Part shown: positions 8,126 to 18,351 of the stretch, piece after piece
How positions within the stretch are numbered: the stretch's first letter is position 1
Layout: each line of letters opens with the position of its first letter
DNA from: Roseibium algicola
GTDB lineage: Bacteria > Pseudomonadota > Alphaproteobacteria > Rhizobiales > Stappiaceae
Assembly (NCBI RefSeq): GCF_001999245.1
Contig: NZ_CP019630.1
Location: forward strand, 2,844,501-2,908,500
Direction of reading: 5' to 3'
Length of the DNA stretch: 64,000 nt
Notes under the pieces: generated by a model
Databases searched by the model: none
The model's input: only the letters and a program-made list of their open reading frames with translations
Told to the model about the DNA's origin: nothing
Made by a program: the position numbers and the translations under genes

Positions 8126-9193
8126 CTATCGCCCCAGAAACCGGAACGGTTCTGCTTCCTGGAAGTGTGCGTTGGCCATGCCGGAGTAGATGTTGGTCTG
8201 GTTGGGGCCGAGGTCGAGTTTCATGACCTTGCCGGTTTCCGGCGAAAAGTCGGCCTGGCTGAAGTCGATCCAGAAGATGTTCGGGGTCACCACGGATTCG
8301 AAGAAGTAGAGCTTGCGCTTCTGGTCGGCGACGGTGCGCCAGCGGGTGGAGGAGATGTTCGGCTGGTCGGGCGTGGTGATGCCGAGCGGCACGGAGACAT
8401 TGCGGATGACGCCGAAGACGCTGGCGATCGTCTCGACCGGGCTTTCGGTTCTCGGGATGGCGTCGACATAGAATGATGCGCGGGCAAAGCGGTCCGCCGC
8501 ACGGTTGGTGCCTGGCAGCATGACAGTGCCGCCGATTTCCTTCCAGTACTGGTTCAGGGCCAGCTGCTCTTCGAAGGTCGGCGAGTTGGTCATCACCTGG
8601 TAGGCGCGGCTGTGGTGGATCACCTGCTTGCCGTCGATATATTCCACGATGGCGCTGTCGCCGCTTGCATCCGACAGGGACAGGTGCAGGGTGGCGAGGC
8701 GTTCTTCGCCTGGAACATTGTCGCTGAAGAGCGTGAAGGGTTCGGCCTCCAGCGCGCGGACGGCCTCTTCAACGGTCGCGAAATTGTCGAGCACATATTG
8801 CGCCCAGGCGGCGATCGTCAGGCCGGGTTTGGAGCTGTCGTAGTCTGGATACTCGGATTCCACCAGCCACAGCACATTGGCGACAAGCCCGGCCTCGTTC
8901 ATGCCGTCGGTCGTTGAAATGTCGTAGCCGGAGGCAATGACGCTGCCGTATTTCGAGGTCCATTCCAGGGAGTTTTCACCGGCCTCGCCGTTGCGCTTCA
9001 TGCCGCGCGGGAACAGCCAGAGGTTCGTGCCGACATCGGTTTTCCAGTCCATCGAGCGGGCGGTGATCACCTGCTCGCTGGCACCGAGATAGACCACCCG
9101 GGTGCAGGCATCCGCAAGGCGTGGCGCCAGCAGGCCAGACGAGGCGATGGCCAATGCGCAGGCTGCCGTTACCGTGGTCTTGCCGATCTTCAT
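8126..9193 (-). CDS. Exported choloylglycine hydrolase / penicillin V acylase family Ntn hydrolase
   Basis: 355 residues from the ATG at 9193, which has AAGGAG nine bases upstream; a longer frame exists but lacks a ribosome site. A signal peptide (MKIGKTTVTAACALAIASSG...) ends in ADA before Cys30, which becomes the N-terminal nucleophile of the mature enzyme. The downstream RSMDW motif is typical of linear-amide hydrolases of this family. Members cut bile-acid conjugates, penicillin V or N-acyl-homoserine lactones. Gram-negative periplasmic members often favour long-chain acyl amides, so quorum-signal quenching is a reasonable guess. The true substrate cannot be read from sequence. Confidence 0.85.
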   Translation of the reverse strand: MKIGKTTVTAACALAIASSGLLAPRLADACTRVVYLGASEQVITARSMDWKTDVGTNLWLFPRGMKRNGEAGENSLEWTSKYGSVIASGYDISTTDGMNEAGLVANVLWLVESEYPDYDSSKPGLTIAAWAQYVLDNFATVEEAVRALEAEPFTLFSDNVPGEERLATLHLSLSDASGDSAIVEYIDGKQVIHHSRAYQVMTNSPTFEEQLALNQYWKEIGGTVMLPGTNRAADRFARASFYVDAIPRTESPVETIASVFGVIRNVSVPLGITTPDQPNISSTRWRTVADQKRKLYFFESVVTPNIFWIDFSQADFSPETGKVMKLDLGPNQTNIYSGMANAHFQEAEPFRFLGR

Positions 9194-9392
9194 GCGCCGT
9201 CTCCTTGCGGTTTGCCGATGGGGTGCCGAGTCGTCCCCGGCACAACTGGTGATATAGGGACGGCCAGCTGTGACGCTGTCAAGACAGGCCGGCGATTGTG
9301 TGCCGGTTCGTCGGCAAGCGGAAATGGCCCGCAGTGTTGCCACTGCGGGCCCCGGACACGGAACTTGGGCGAGTTGGGTGAAACCCGTCCGG

Positions 9393-9773
9393 TCAAAGCG
9401 TCCGGAACAGGTTGACCGTGAAAAAGGCAAGCCCGGCGGTGACCGCGATCGCACCAACCGCGATGACGGGTTCCATCGCCGTATGGCCAAGCGCATAGGC
9501 GGCCAGCGCCGCCATCATCACCGGCAGACCAAGCGCATGAAGCCAGAAGTGCAGGCGGGCAAACCTGTTGTCCGCCATGGCCGGGATCACCGTGTAGAGG
9601 AGGCCGGTCAGGGCCAGGGTTGCCCAGCCGAGAAGGTTGGTGTGCACATGAACCGGCGAGAGCGCGTGGTCATGGCTTGCCGCCATGACGATGCCGAGCA
9701 CCAGTCCGATCAGCATCCAGAGAGCAGCAAGCCGGAACAGCCAGGCGGCCAGGGTTGGGATGCGGGTAGTCAA
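9393..9773 (-). CDS. Small haem-copper-oxidase-like membrane protein
   Basis: 126 residues with a TTG start at 9773 (MTTRIPTLAAW), chosen because AAAGGA lies eight bases upstream and no in-frame ATG is near. Four hydrophobic helices are visible. Between helices 1 and 2 is HDHALSPVHVHTNLLGW, which resembles the histidine-bearing helix of cbb3-type cytochrome oxidase subunit I and of small stand-alone proteins annotated as cytochrome-c oxidase. It is far too short to be an oxidase. It probably binds haem or a metal in the membrane; role unknown. It runs in the same direction as the aminotransferase gene upstream. Confidence 0.65.
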   Translation of the reverse strand: MTTRIPTLAAWLFRLAALWMLIGLVLGIVMAASHDHALSPVHVHTNLLGWATLALTGLLYTVIPAMADNRFARLHFWLHALGLPVMMAALAAYALGHTAMEPVIAVGAIAVTAGLAFFTVNLFRTL

Positions 9774-9913
9774 GTCATTCGTCCTTTCGAGGAAAGCTGT
9801 GCCTTTGGGCACTAGCGGGGTGATGGAAACCGGTGCGGACCGGCGGTAGAGCGTGAGAGAAGAAGAAAGCCCGGGCAGGGCTTTCCTGAGGTGTCGAGGC
9901 TGGGGAGGTGCCG

Positions 9914-11077
9914 TCAGACCTGCCAGGCGAGGCGCAACCGCTCGCGGATATCGCCGAGCCTTTCTGTCGGCTCGTTGGCGAAGACGAAACGCAGGTAGCG
10001 TCCGGCGATGTCCGCGCTGCCCCAGCCGGTCATCGGTGTTGCCGCGATCCGCCCCTTTTCGAACAACAACCGGGCGGCTTCCACCGGGGAGTAGCCAAGC
10101 TCGGCGGTGTCGATCAGCAGCGACCAGCCGCCATCCGGGCGCACGACGGGCAGGTCCGACAGTGCCTGCAGGATGATGTCCCGGCGGGCTTTCCAGGTTG
10201 CCGTTGCAGTGGCGATGCCGTCGTCTTTCGCGGTGATGGCGGCCGCGGCACCCGGCATTGCGATGCCGACCTGGCAGACGACGTTGGTGAGGCTGACAAG
10301 GCCGATGTCCGCCATGATCGGGGCGGGGCCGACCGTCCAGCCGACCCGCCAGCCGATCATCCGGTATTCCTTGGAAACGCAGCCCACCGTTATCGTGCGC
10401 TCCGCCATGCCATCCAGGCTGGCCGGGTGGATCACCGGCTTGCCGGTGTAAAGGAGGCGCTCCATGGCGGCGTCGTGCAGCAGGAAGGCGCCGGTGCGCA
10501 TCACGACTTCCGCAATGGCGTTCCATTCCTCGGCCGTGTGGACGATACCTGTCGGCATGGACGGGCTCATGGTCAAAACGGCCCGGGTTCTGGCGCTGGC
10601 TGCGCGGCGCAGTTCTTCCAGATCAAGACGCCAGCCGCCGTCGACCACCCTTAGCGGAACCAGCTTCGGAACACCGCCGGCCAGGCGGATGCGGTTGAGC
10701 AGGCCCGCGTAGGCGGGATCGGTGATGATGACCTCGTCGCCCGGCTCCAGAATTGCCAGCAGGGCATTGAGGATGCCGGACAGGCCGCCCGCCGAAATGA
10801 CGCATTGGGTATTCCAGTCGTAGGGCTGGCCGGTGGTGGCCGATATCCGGCCGGTTGCTGCCCTGCGGATGTCATTCGTGCCCAGGAACGGCAGATAGCT
10901 GTTGGCGTCATCCCGGCCGATGGCAGCCAGCGTTGCTTCCAGCGCCTCCTCCGGCGGGCGAAGGTCCGTATCCAGGTTCTCCAGCCGAAGCATGTCGGAA
11001 TTTCCGGCGTCATCGGCGGCCTGTCCCATCTTGTCCACGCCAATTCCCGGAATGTCCTTCAATCGAGAGACGGTCAT
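9914..11077 (-). CDS. Class I/II PLP-dependent aminotransferase
   Basis: 387 residues from the ATG at 11077 with AAGGA nine bases before it. The fold type I pattern is clear: GGLSGILNALLAIL (cofactor phosphate binding), DPAYAG, and the PLP lysine in VGCVSKEYRMIGWRVGW. The usual NPxNPTG motif is replaced by SPSMPTG, so the asparagine that normally contacts PLP is missing; some subfamilies tolerate this. The gene is transcribed away from a GntR-family regulator, with an inverted repeat between them. Substrate unknown, likely an amino acid whose breakdown is under that regulator. Confidence 0.85.
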   Translation of the reverse strand: MTVSRLKDIPGIGVDKMGQAADDAGNSDMLRLENLDTDLRPPEEALEATLAAIGRDDANSYLPFLGTNDIRRAATGRISATTGQPYDWNTQCVISAGGLSGILNALLAILEPGDEVIITDPAYAGLLNRIRLAGGVPKLVPLRVVDGGWRLDLEELRRAASARTRAVLTMSPSMPTGIVHTAEEWNAIAEVVMRTGAFLLHDAAMERLLYTGKPVIHPASLDGMAERTITVGCVSKEYRMIGWRVGWTVGPAPIMADIGLVSLTNVVCQVGIAMPGAAAAITAKDDGIATATATWKARRDIILQALSDLPVVRPDGGWSLLIDTAELGYSPVEAARLLFEKGRIAATPMTGWGSADIAGRYLRFVFANEPTERLGDIRERLRLAWQV

Positions 11078-11092
11078 CTGTAATATCCTTTT

Positions 11093-11119
11093 TGTATCCA
11101 AATTTAAAAACTGGATACA
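11093..11119. promoter_or_regulatory. Inverted repeat, probable GntR operator
   Basis: TGTATCCA (11093-11100) and TGGATACA (11112-11119) form a perfect 8-base inverted repeat spaced by 11 A+T-rich bases. It sits in the 109-base divergent gap between the aminotransferase and the GntR regulator, 16 bases from the aminotransferase start, as expected of an operator controlling both genes. Confidence 0.55.
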
Positions 11120-11186
11120 TATTTGCCGGATTGCAGTCAAGTCGCTGATTGTCTACGAAGGCGGAAGGACCCAGCCGGACGGACAG

Positions 11187-11852
11187 ATGACAGAGCGGAC
11201 AAGCGCAAAAAGAACCGGAGATCAGGCCATTCGGGTGGCCGATGCCCTGCGGGAAAAGATCGTCTCGGGCGAGCTGAAGCCGGGCGAGGCGCTGCGCCAG
11301 GAACGGCTGGCGGTATTGTTCGAGACCAGCCGGATGCCTGTTCGCGATGCGCTGCGCCTGCTGGAAGCCGAAGGGCTGGTGCAGATGCCGCCGAACAAGG
11401 GCGCCATCGTTGCCCCGCTTGATCCGGAGGAATTCAGGGAAGTTTATGAAATGCGGGCGGCGCTGGAGACACTGGCCTTGCGCCTTGCCATTCCGGAGCT
11501 GACCAACAGCCAGATCGACCGGGCCGCAGCCATTCAGGACAAGGCCGAGGCGTCGGACCTGGAAAACTTCGGCGCCTTGAACAAGGCGTTTCATTTCGCG
11601 CTGTATGAGCCCTGCGCAAGACCGCGGCTGCTGGCACAGATTGCCGCGCTCAATGAAGCTGGCGACCGGTACTTGAGGCTTGCGGCGGCGCAGCTCGACT
11701 ACACCCGGCGCTCTCATCAGGAACACCGGGACCTGCTTGAAGCCTGCCGCCGCCGGGACGGGGCGGAAGCCTGCGACATCCTGAGGCGACATATCGAGGC
11801 TGCCGGAGAGGCGCTGGTCGAACGCCTGTCTGCAAGACTGCCCGCGCCGTGA
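11187..11852 (+). CDS. GntR family regulator, FCD subfamily
   Basis: 221 residues from the ATG at 11187 (MTERTSAKRTGDQ). The N-terminal winged helix has the GntR signature LREKIVSGELKPGEALRQER and MPVRDALRLLEAEGLV. The C-terminal half (about 85-215) is all helical with EFREVYEMRAALETLALRLA and a late HQEHRDLLEA, matching the FCD effector domain that often binds a metal and a small acid. It probably represses itself and the divergent aminotransferase gene through the inverted repeat at 11093-11119. Effector unknown. Confidence 0.88.
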   Translation: MTERTSAKRTGDQAIRVADALREKIVSGELKPGEALRQERLAVLFETSRMPVRDALRLLEAEGLVQMPPNKGAIVAPLDPEEFREVYEMRAALETLALRLAIPELTNSQIDRAAAIQDKAEASDLENFGALNKAFHFALYEPCARPRLLAQIAALNEAGDRYLRLAAAQLDYTRRSHQEHRDLLEACRRRDGAEACDILRRHIEAAGEALVERLSARLPAP

Positions 11853-11903
11853 GGGCGATCAGATGCGGCAGGTGTCGTCTGTCTCCCGTTGGCGAGGAAA
11901 CGA

Positions 11904-12353
11904 ATGTCTCGAAAAATCTACCGGATTGAAGCGGCAGCTGAGGCCGATGCGGAAAGGCTTGCCGACATTCGCGTCGAGGCAATGCGGCCGAGCCTCGAAG
12001 CCGTCGGGCGGTTTGACCCTCTCCGGGCCAGGGACCGTTTCCTGGGCAGCTTCGTTGCCACAGACACAAGGGTCATCCTGGTGGAAGAAGGCATAGCCGG
12101 CTTTTTCGTCGTGCGCAGGCACGCCGACCATTTCTATCTCGATCATCTCTATGTCAGCCCGGCCTTTCAGGGCCTTGGGCTTGGCCGAGATATCGTCGAG
12201 GGCCTGAAGGCTGAGGCAGAAGCGGCGGGACTGCCGATCCGGCTGATGGCCCTCAACGGCAGTCCCGCCAATGATTTTTACCTCGCCTGCGGGTTCCGGT
12301 TCGTCTCGCAGGACGCATTGGACACTATCTACGCCTGGATGCCCGGCGCTTGA
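11904..12353 (+). CDS. GNAT family N-acetyltransferase
   Basis: 149 residues from the ATG at 11904 (MSRKIYRIEAAAEADA), preceded by GAGGAAA. The acetyl-CoA binding motif appears as LYVSPAFQGLGLGRDIV near residues 87-103, and the late ANDFYLACGFRFV is the usual end of the fold. It transfers an acetyl group to an amine, substrate unknown. The stop codon lies inside the first unit of a 14-bp tandem repeat. Confidence 0.82.
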   Translation: MSRKIYRIEAAAEADAERLADIRVEAMRPSLEAVGRFDPLRARDRFLGSFVATDTRVILVEEGIAGFFVVRRHADHFYLDHLYVSPAFQGLGLGRDIVEGLKAEAEAAGLPIRLMALNGSPANDFYLACGFRFVSQDALDTIYAWMPGA

Positions 12354-12384
12354 TCCCCGGCACTTGATCCCTGGCACTTGATCC
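12343..12384 (+). repeat. Three tandem 14-bp repeats over a stop codon
   Basis: Units CCGGCGCTTGATCC, CCGGCACTTGATCC and CTGGCACTTGATCC follow each other without gap. The TGA in the first unit ends the GNAT gene; the later units carry the same CTTGATCC. It looks like a recent local duplication. Confidence 0.8.
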
Positions 12385-12437
12385 CCGCCGGCCTGGCATC
12401 CGGATGTTGATGACAATCGGTCGGAGCCGCCGATACG

Positions 12438-14816
12438 CTATTTCTTCAGGTCCACGACAACCTCTTCAAGCTCTCCCTGAAAATCGAATGGCGCCTGATA
12501 GTCGGTCGTGACCGCAGTTCCGGTGTCTGTTCCCACATCCTGGTTTTCCGACAGCGAGTATTTGAACGGAGTGGTCTGTGCGATTTGACCGGAGCCGACA
12601 GGGCTGCCGTCGACGGAAAGGGTCAAGGTGCCGCTCTTGCCCATTTCTTCGCCGCCCTCATAGGTGAAGTCCATCTTCAGCTCGCGCTCGCCGGCCGGAA
12701 CCGTGCCATCGCTTTCAACGGAATAGACCGCAACATCGATATAGTTGTGGGCCGCCTTCAGCTTGCCGTCCTTGAGATAAAACGCCCAGCCTCCGGTGTT
12801 CCCGCCCTGGGTGAAGATCATGCCGTTGGCGTTGTCCTCGATGTTGACGCGGGCGGTTACGGAGAAGGATTTGTTCTTCAGGTCTGGCGCCGAGGATTCC
12901 GGCAGTCCTGCAAGAACGCCCGCGTAGGTGAAGCTCGTGCGATCGCCGGCAAGGTTCGGCTTGCCGGTTTCCTCCGCGCTGAAACGTTCAGCCCCGCGCC
13001 AGTCCAGCGGCAGAGCCTTGTTGGCGGAAGCTTCCGCCCACCAGAGGGCTTTCAGCTCTTCAAGCTTGTCCGGGTTGTCCGCAGCAATGTCCCGTGCCTG
13101 GCTGAAATCTTCATCGAGATTATAAAGCTCCCATTTGGCCTTGAAGGGATCGAACGCGCCGCGCACGGGATCCCAGGGTTCGAACGCCAGGGAAGCGGCC
13201 CACCAGCCATCCTTGTAGATGCCCCGGTTCACGAACATCTCGAAATACTGGCTGGTTCGGACTTCTTCGGCCCCGGCATCGTCCAGCGTGCTCAGGAAGC
13301 TCTTGCCCTGGATGGGCGTCTGGGTTGTTCCGTTGACGCTGCGCGGCTCTGGAATGCTGGCCGCTTCAAGGATGGTCGGGGCAATGTCGATGACATGCAG
13401 GAACTGCGTCCGCGTTTCGCCTTGTCTGGAGAAGCGTGCAGGCCATTTCACGATCATCGGGTTGCGTACGCCGCCCAGGTGGCTTGCTACCTGTTTCGTC
13501 CACTGGAAGGGCGCATCCACCGCCCAGGCCCAGCCGGCCGGGAAGTGGTTGAAATGAAGTTCCGTTCCGATCTCGTCCATCCGGCTCAGCATGTCGTCGG
13601 TGGTCATCAGATAGGCGTTGAAGAAGGCATTCTCGTTCAAGGTGCCGTCAAAGCCGCCTTCCGCGGACGCCCCGTTGTCGCCGACGATGTAGATGATCAT
13701 CGTGTTTTCGGCATCCGGCAATGTGGCCACATAGTCGAGCACGCGTCCGACTTCCTGGTCGACCTGCTGGCCGTAGGCGGCAAAGACCTCCATCATCCGC
13801 GTATAGAGCTTCTTCTGGTCGTCGTTCAGGCTGTCCCAGGCGGGCAGGCTGCCCGGGCGGGAGGTCAGCTCGGTGTTTTCGGGAATGATCCCCATGTCCT
13901 TCTGGCGCTGGAAGGTCTGCTCGCGATAGGCGTCCCAGCCCATGTCGAACTTGCCCTTGAAGGTGTCGATCAGCTCCTTGGGGGCCTGGTGCGGGGCATG
14001 GGTTGCAGCCGGTGCCAGATAGGCGAACCAGGGTTTGCCTGGTTGAATGGCTTCCAGCGTCTTCAGCCAGTTGATCGTCTGGTCGGCGAGATCGGTGCTG
14101 AGGTAGTAGTCGTCCCCGTCCGGTGTTCCGATCGGTGTCTGGTTCTCGAAAAGATAAGGACGGACCTGATTGGTGTCGCCAGCCATGAACCCGTAGAAAT
14201 AGTCGAAGCCAAGGCCGTTCGGCCAACGGTCGAACGGGCCTGCCGCACTTGTCTCGTAGATCGGCGTGTTGTGGTTCTTGCCGATCCAGGCTGTCGCATA
14301 GCCGTTCTGGCGCAGGATCTCGGCAACCGAGGCGGTGTCTTTCGGAATGATGCCGGTATAGCCATCATAGCCTGTGGCAAGTTCGGTGATGACACCGGTG
14401 CCGGCAACGTTGTGGTTTCGCCCGGTCAAAAGTGCTGCCCGGGTGGGGGAGCAGAGCGCCGTTGTGTGAAAGCGGGTGAAGGTCAGGCCTTCCTCGGCGA
14501 GCTTGTCCATCGCCGGTGACGGCACTCCGCCGCCAGTGGCGGAGAACTGCCCGAAACCGACATCATCCAGCAGGATCAGGAGCACGTTGGGAGCTCCTTC
14601 GGGAGCTGATACGGCCGCAGGAAACTCGGCCGGTGCTGCGTTCAGATAGGTCGTGCCCACATCACCGCGAAACTTCTGCTCCGCATAGGGAAGGGTAACC
14701 TGTCCATCCTCTGCTCCAATGGGGCCGTCGGCTGCCAGGGCGTTGTCGATTGCAAGACAACCTGCGGCCATCGCCGGAAGCATCAAGAAAGTTGAATAAA
14801 TGCCGGGTTTCTTCAT
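12438..14816 (-). CDS. Arylsulfatase, exported
   Basis: 792 residues from the ATG at 14816 (MKKPGIYSTF), which has GGAG seven bases upstream; the longer start at 14837 has none. A signal peptide precedes the mature chain, and AAGC at 17-20 is a weak lipobox. The N-terminal alkaline-phosphatase-like fold carries metal ligands in LLILLDDVGFG (Asp84, Asp85) and the sulfatase signature C122-S-P-T-R, whose cysteine is turned into formylglycine by FGE. The C-terminal 200 residues are beta-rich, like a lectin or concanavalin-type domain. Length fits the large type I arylsulfatases. No formylglycine-generating enzyme is encoded nearby. Substrate probably an aryl or alkyl sulfate. Confidence 0.9.
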   Translation of the reverse strand: MKKPGIYSTFLMLPAMAAGCLAIDNALAADGPIGAEDGQVTLPYAEQKFRGDVGTTYLNAAPAEFPAAVSAPEGAPNVLLILLDDVGFGQFSATGGGVPSPAMDKLAEEGLTFTRFHTTALCSPTRAALLTGRNHNVAGTGVITELATGYDGYTGIIPKDTASVAEILRQNGYATAWIGKNHNTPIYETSAAGPFDRWPNGLGFDYFYGFMAGDTNQVRPYLFENQTPIGTPDGDDYYLSTDLADQTINWLKTLEAIQPGKPWFAYLAPAATHAPHQAPKELIDTFKGKFDMGWDAYREQTFQRQKDMGIIPENTELTSRPGSLPAWDSLNDDQKKLYTRMMEVFAAYGQQVDQEVGRVLDYVATLPDAENTMIIYIVGDNGASAEGGFDGTLNENAFFNAYLMTTDDMLSRMDEIGTELHFNHFPAGWAWAVDAPFQWTKQVASHLGGVRNPMIVKWPARFSRQGETRTQFLHVIDIAPTILEAASIPEPRSVNGTTQTPIQGKSFLSTLDDAGAEEVRTSQYFEMFVNRGIYKDGWWAASLAFEPWDPVRGAFDPFKAKWELYNLDEDFSQARDIAADNPDKLEELKALWWAEASANKALPLDWRGAERFSAEETGKPNLAGDRTSFTYAGVLAGLPESSAPDLKNKSFSVTARVNIEDNANGMIFTQGGNTGGWAFYLKDGKLKAAHNYIDVAVYSVESDGTVPAGERELKMDFTYEGGEEMGKSGTLTLSVDGSPVGSGQIAQTTPFKYSLSENQDVGTDTGTAVTTDYQAPFDFQGELEEVVVDLKK

Positions 14817-15058
14817 CAGACCACTCCATGGGTTCAAGGCCGGTCAATGCAGTGAAATGGCGGGGTGCGGACCGCTGCGTAGAGGTTTCGCGACAACGGG
14901 CGACCGCAAGGCAATAAGGAACGAAACGGAATGCAATTCCACTCTAGGAAGTATATCTGAAAACCGCACGCCTTTCAGGTGGAATTGGTAAATGCGGGCG
15001 ACCCGGGCCGGGAGGCCGGCCGAATGGACCGGAAATTGCCCGGTCCGGTGTTGTGATG

Positions 15059-15919
15059 TCAGTTCGTCGCCGGACTGCGCAGCTTGTCCGCCACGAATTC
15101 TCCGAATGCCTGCGTTGCAGCCGAGGGATTTGGCGACGCATAAGCCAGCGTGACGCCGATGCCGGGAAGTGGTGGCAGGCCGGCCTCCACGATGTGGAGA
15201 TCGTGCGGCACCGCGGAGCGGGTCACCACACTGATGGCCTGGCCGGACCGGGCAATCGCCAACAGGCCCGCGAGGCCATTGCTGGCAAAGGCGATGCGAT
15301 AGGGCTTGCCTGCCTGGTCCATGGCGGTGCGGGCGGCGCGATGGTCCAATGTGTCCGGCGCCGAAAGCGCAAGCGGCACAACATCCTTTTGCAGGACCTC
15401 CGGATCGGGACGATTGGCCACCCAGACAAAGCTTTCAGGCCTCAGGATGCGGGTGGACGCGTCTTCGCCGGGAACGGAAATCAGGGCAAGATCGATCCGC
15501 CTGCGCTGCAGCTGAAGGTGCAATTCCGTTGTCGGAGCACAGACCACCTCGATCTCGACATCGCCATGCCGCGCGCCAAACCCTTTCAGAAGATCGGGAA
15601 AGAAGGCGGTCAGATAGTCTTCCGGGCAGCCGAAGCTGATGAGGCCATGCAGGCCTGCCCCCGGCAGGGTGGCAAGTGCTTCGTCGTGGACGGCAAGAAT
15701 GCGTTCCGCCTGAACCAGAAACCTGTCCCCTGCTGCCGTCAGTTCCACACCCCCGCGTGTGCGGCGCAGGATCTGCTGGCCGACAATCGCCTCCAGCCGG
15801 TTCATCTGCATGCTGACGGCGGATTGTGTCCGCCCGACCTGCCGCGCTGCGGTGCTGATCGAGCCGCTGCGGGCGACTTCCATGAAACTGCGCAGCAAGG
15901 CGATTTCCAGAACAGGCAT
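15059..15919 (-). CDS. dgdR: LysR family regulator, DgdR-like
   Basis: 286 residues from the ATG at 15919 (MPVLEIALLRSFMEVARSGS); the frame also allows a TTG 15 bases upstream. The N-terminal helix-turn-helix is typical of LysR (STAARQVGRTQSAVSMQMNRLE). The rest is the two-lobed effector domain. In Burkholderia cepacia the gene next to and divergent from dgdA is dgdR, a LysR-type repressor, and the arrangement here is the same. It probably responds to dialkylglycines such as 2-aminoisobutyrate; this is inferred from context. Confidence 0.8.
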   Translation of the reverse strand: MPVLEIALLRSFMEVARSGSISTAARQVGRTQSAVSMQMNRLEAIVGQQILRRTRGGVELTAAGDRFLVQAERILAVHDEALATLPGAGLHGLISFGCPEDYLTAFFPDLLKGFGARHGDVEIEVVCAPTTELHLQLQRRRIDLALISVPGEDASTRILRPESFVWVANRPDPEVLQKDVVPLALSAPDTLDHRAARTAMDQAGKPYRIAFASNGLAGLLAIARSGQAISVVTRSAVPHDLHIVEAGLPPLPGIGVTLAYASPNPSAATQAFGEFVADKLRSPATN

Positions 15920-15942
15920 GAGATATAAATCCAATTGAATAT

Positions 15943-17350
<1,408 letters not shown>

Positions 17351-17376
17351 GATGGCCGCTTAGGGCATGAGGTGAT

Positions 17377-17402
17377 GCAGGGGAGCGTCAGCGCTCCTCT
17401 GC
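17377..17402 (+). terminator. Stem-loop after dgdA
   Basis: GCAGGGGAGCG, loop TCAG, CGCTCCTCTGC: 11 pairs including one G-T. There is no run of T on either side, so termination would be weak or Rho-aided. It lies between the convergent dgdA and PPOX genes. Confidence 0.45.
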
Positions 17403-17442
17403 GGTCTGGCTCCTGCCGGTGAAATCGCTGTGCGGGATCCGC

Positions 17443-18090
17443 TCAATAAAGCGTTTTCCGGTAGGTCTCCTCCAGCGCAGCATCCAGCTTCTGCATTTCC
17501 TTTTCATCCGGCGCGCCGGTCGTCTGGTCCAGAATGATCTTGGAAAGCGATGGCATTTCGCTGCGGTCCTGCTGGTGTTCGGGATCCCAGAGGTGTGAGC
17601 GCCGGAACGCCTTGGCGCAATGCAGGAAGACCTCGCTCACCTTCACGACAATGGCGAGCTTGGGCGCACGGTCCTTCACGCTCATGGTTTGAAGAAGATC
17701 CGGATCGGTTACAAGCGTTGCCCTGCCGTTGACGCGCAAGGTCTCGTCAAACCCGGGAACCAGGAACAGGAGCCCGACATTCGGGTTGGCGACAATATTG
17801 GCCAGACTGTCGAGGCGGTTGTTTCCCGGACGGTCCGGAATGGCAAGCGTTTGCGGGTCGAGAACCTTGACGAAGCCGACCGGATCGCCGCGCGGACTGA
17901 CATCCGCCTTGCCGTCCGTGTTCTGCGTGCCGAGGCACAGAAACGGCGAGCGGGCGATGAAGTCCCGAGCATGCTTGTCCAGTGCGCCCAGGCACTTTTT
18001 TGCTGCCAGCGGCGATAGCTCGGAATAGTGGCTCCGGAGCGTTTCCTCATCCGAAATGACGAACTCCGGTTTGATCTTGTAGGCTTCCAT
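17443..18090 (-). CDS. PPOX-type FMN-dependent flavoprotein, MSMEG_1061-like
   Basis: 215 residues from the ATG at 18090 (MEAYKIKPEFVISDEE); the longer frame to 18186 looks non-coding. The split-barrel pyridoxamine-phosphate-oxidase fold is shown by FLCLGTQNTDGKADVSPRGD and LAIPDRPGNNRLDSLANI, the latter typical of the MSMEG_1061 group. Such proteins bind FMN or a related flavin and reduce small substrates; none is known here. It converges on dgdA. Confidence 0.8.
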   Translation of the reverse strand: MEAYKIKPEFVISDEETLRSHYSELSPLAAKKCLGALDKHARDFIARSPFLCLGTQNTDGKADVSPRGDPVGFVKVLDPQTLAIPDRPGNNRLDSLANIVANPNVGLLFLVPGFDETLRVNGRATLVTDPDLLQTMSVKDRAPKLAIVVKVSEVFLHCAKAFRRSHLWDPEHQQDRSEMPSLSKIILDQTTGAPDEKEMQKLDAALEETYRKTLY

Positions 18091-18243
18091 CACGCTATCC
18101 CTCGACCTTGATCCCTGTGTGGCCCAGCACTGCCGGTCTTCGCCCGGCGGCTGATCCTGCGTTCGACTTGCCGAACACTGGGCCAATCTGCGTGGAAGGT
18201 AGCATAAACTGAGGTGCGTACATCAGGAATTGATGGGCTGCTC

Positions 18244-18275
18244 GTCGTAAGGTCGTAAGGTCGTAAGGTCGCAAG
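18244..18275 (+). repeat. 8-bp simple sequence repeat, four units
   Basis: GTCGTAAG three times, then GTCGCAAG. It is intergenic, between the SMP-30-like gene's 3' end and the PPOX gene's 5' side, about 150 bases upstream of the PPOX start. Copy number could vary between strains. Confidence 0.85.
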
Positions 18276-18351
18276 GGGCGGGCGGGGCACGTGATGCCCA
18301 ACCCGTTGTTGCCGTCTGACCCGTGCGATGAAGCGTTTGCAGGGGCTGGTG

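Noticed and set aside
12585..14519. Plus-strand frame of 644 codons opposite the sulfatase
   Set aside because: No domain is seen; the minus-strand sulfatase has its catalytic motif and signal peptide.
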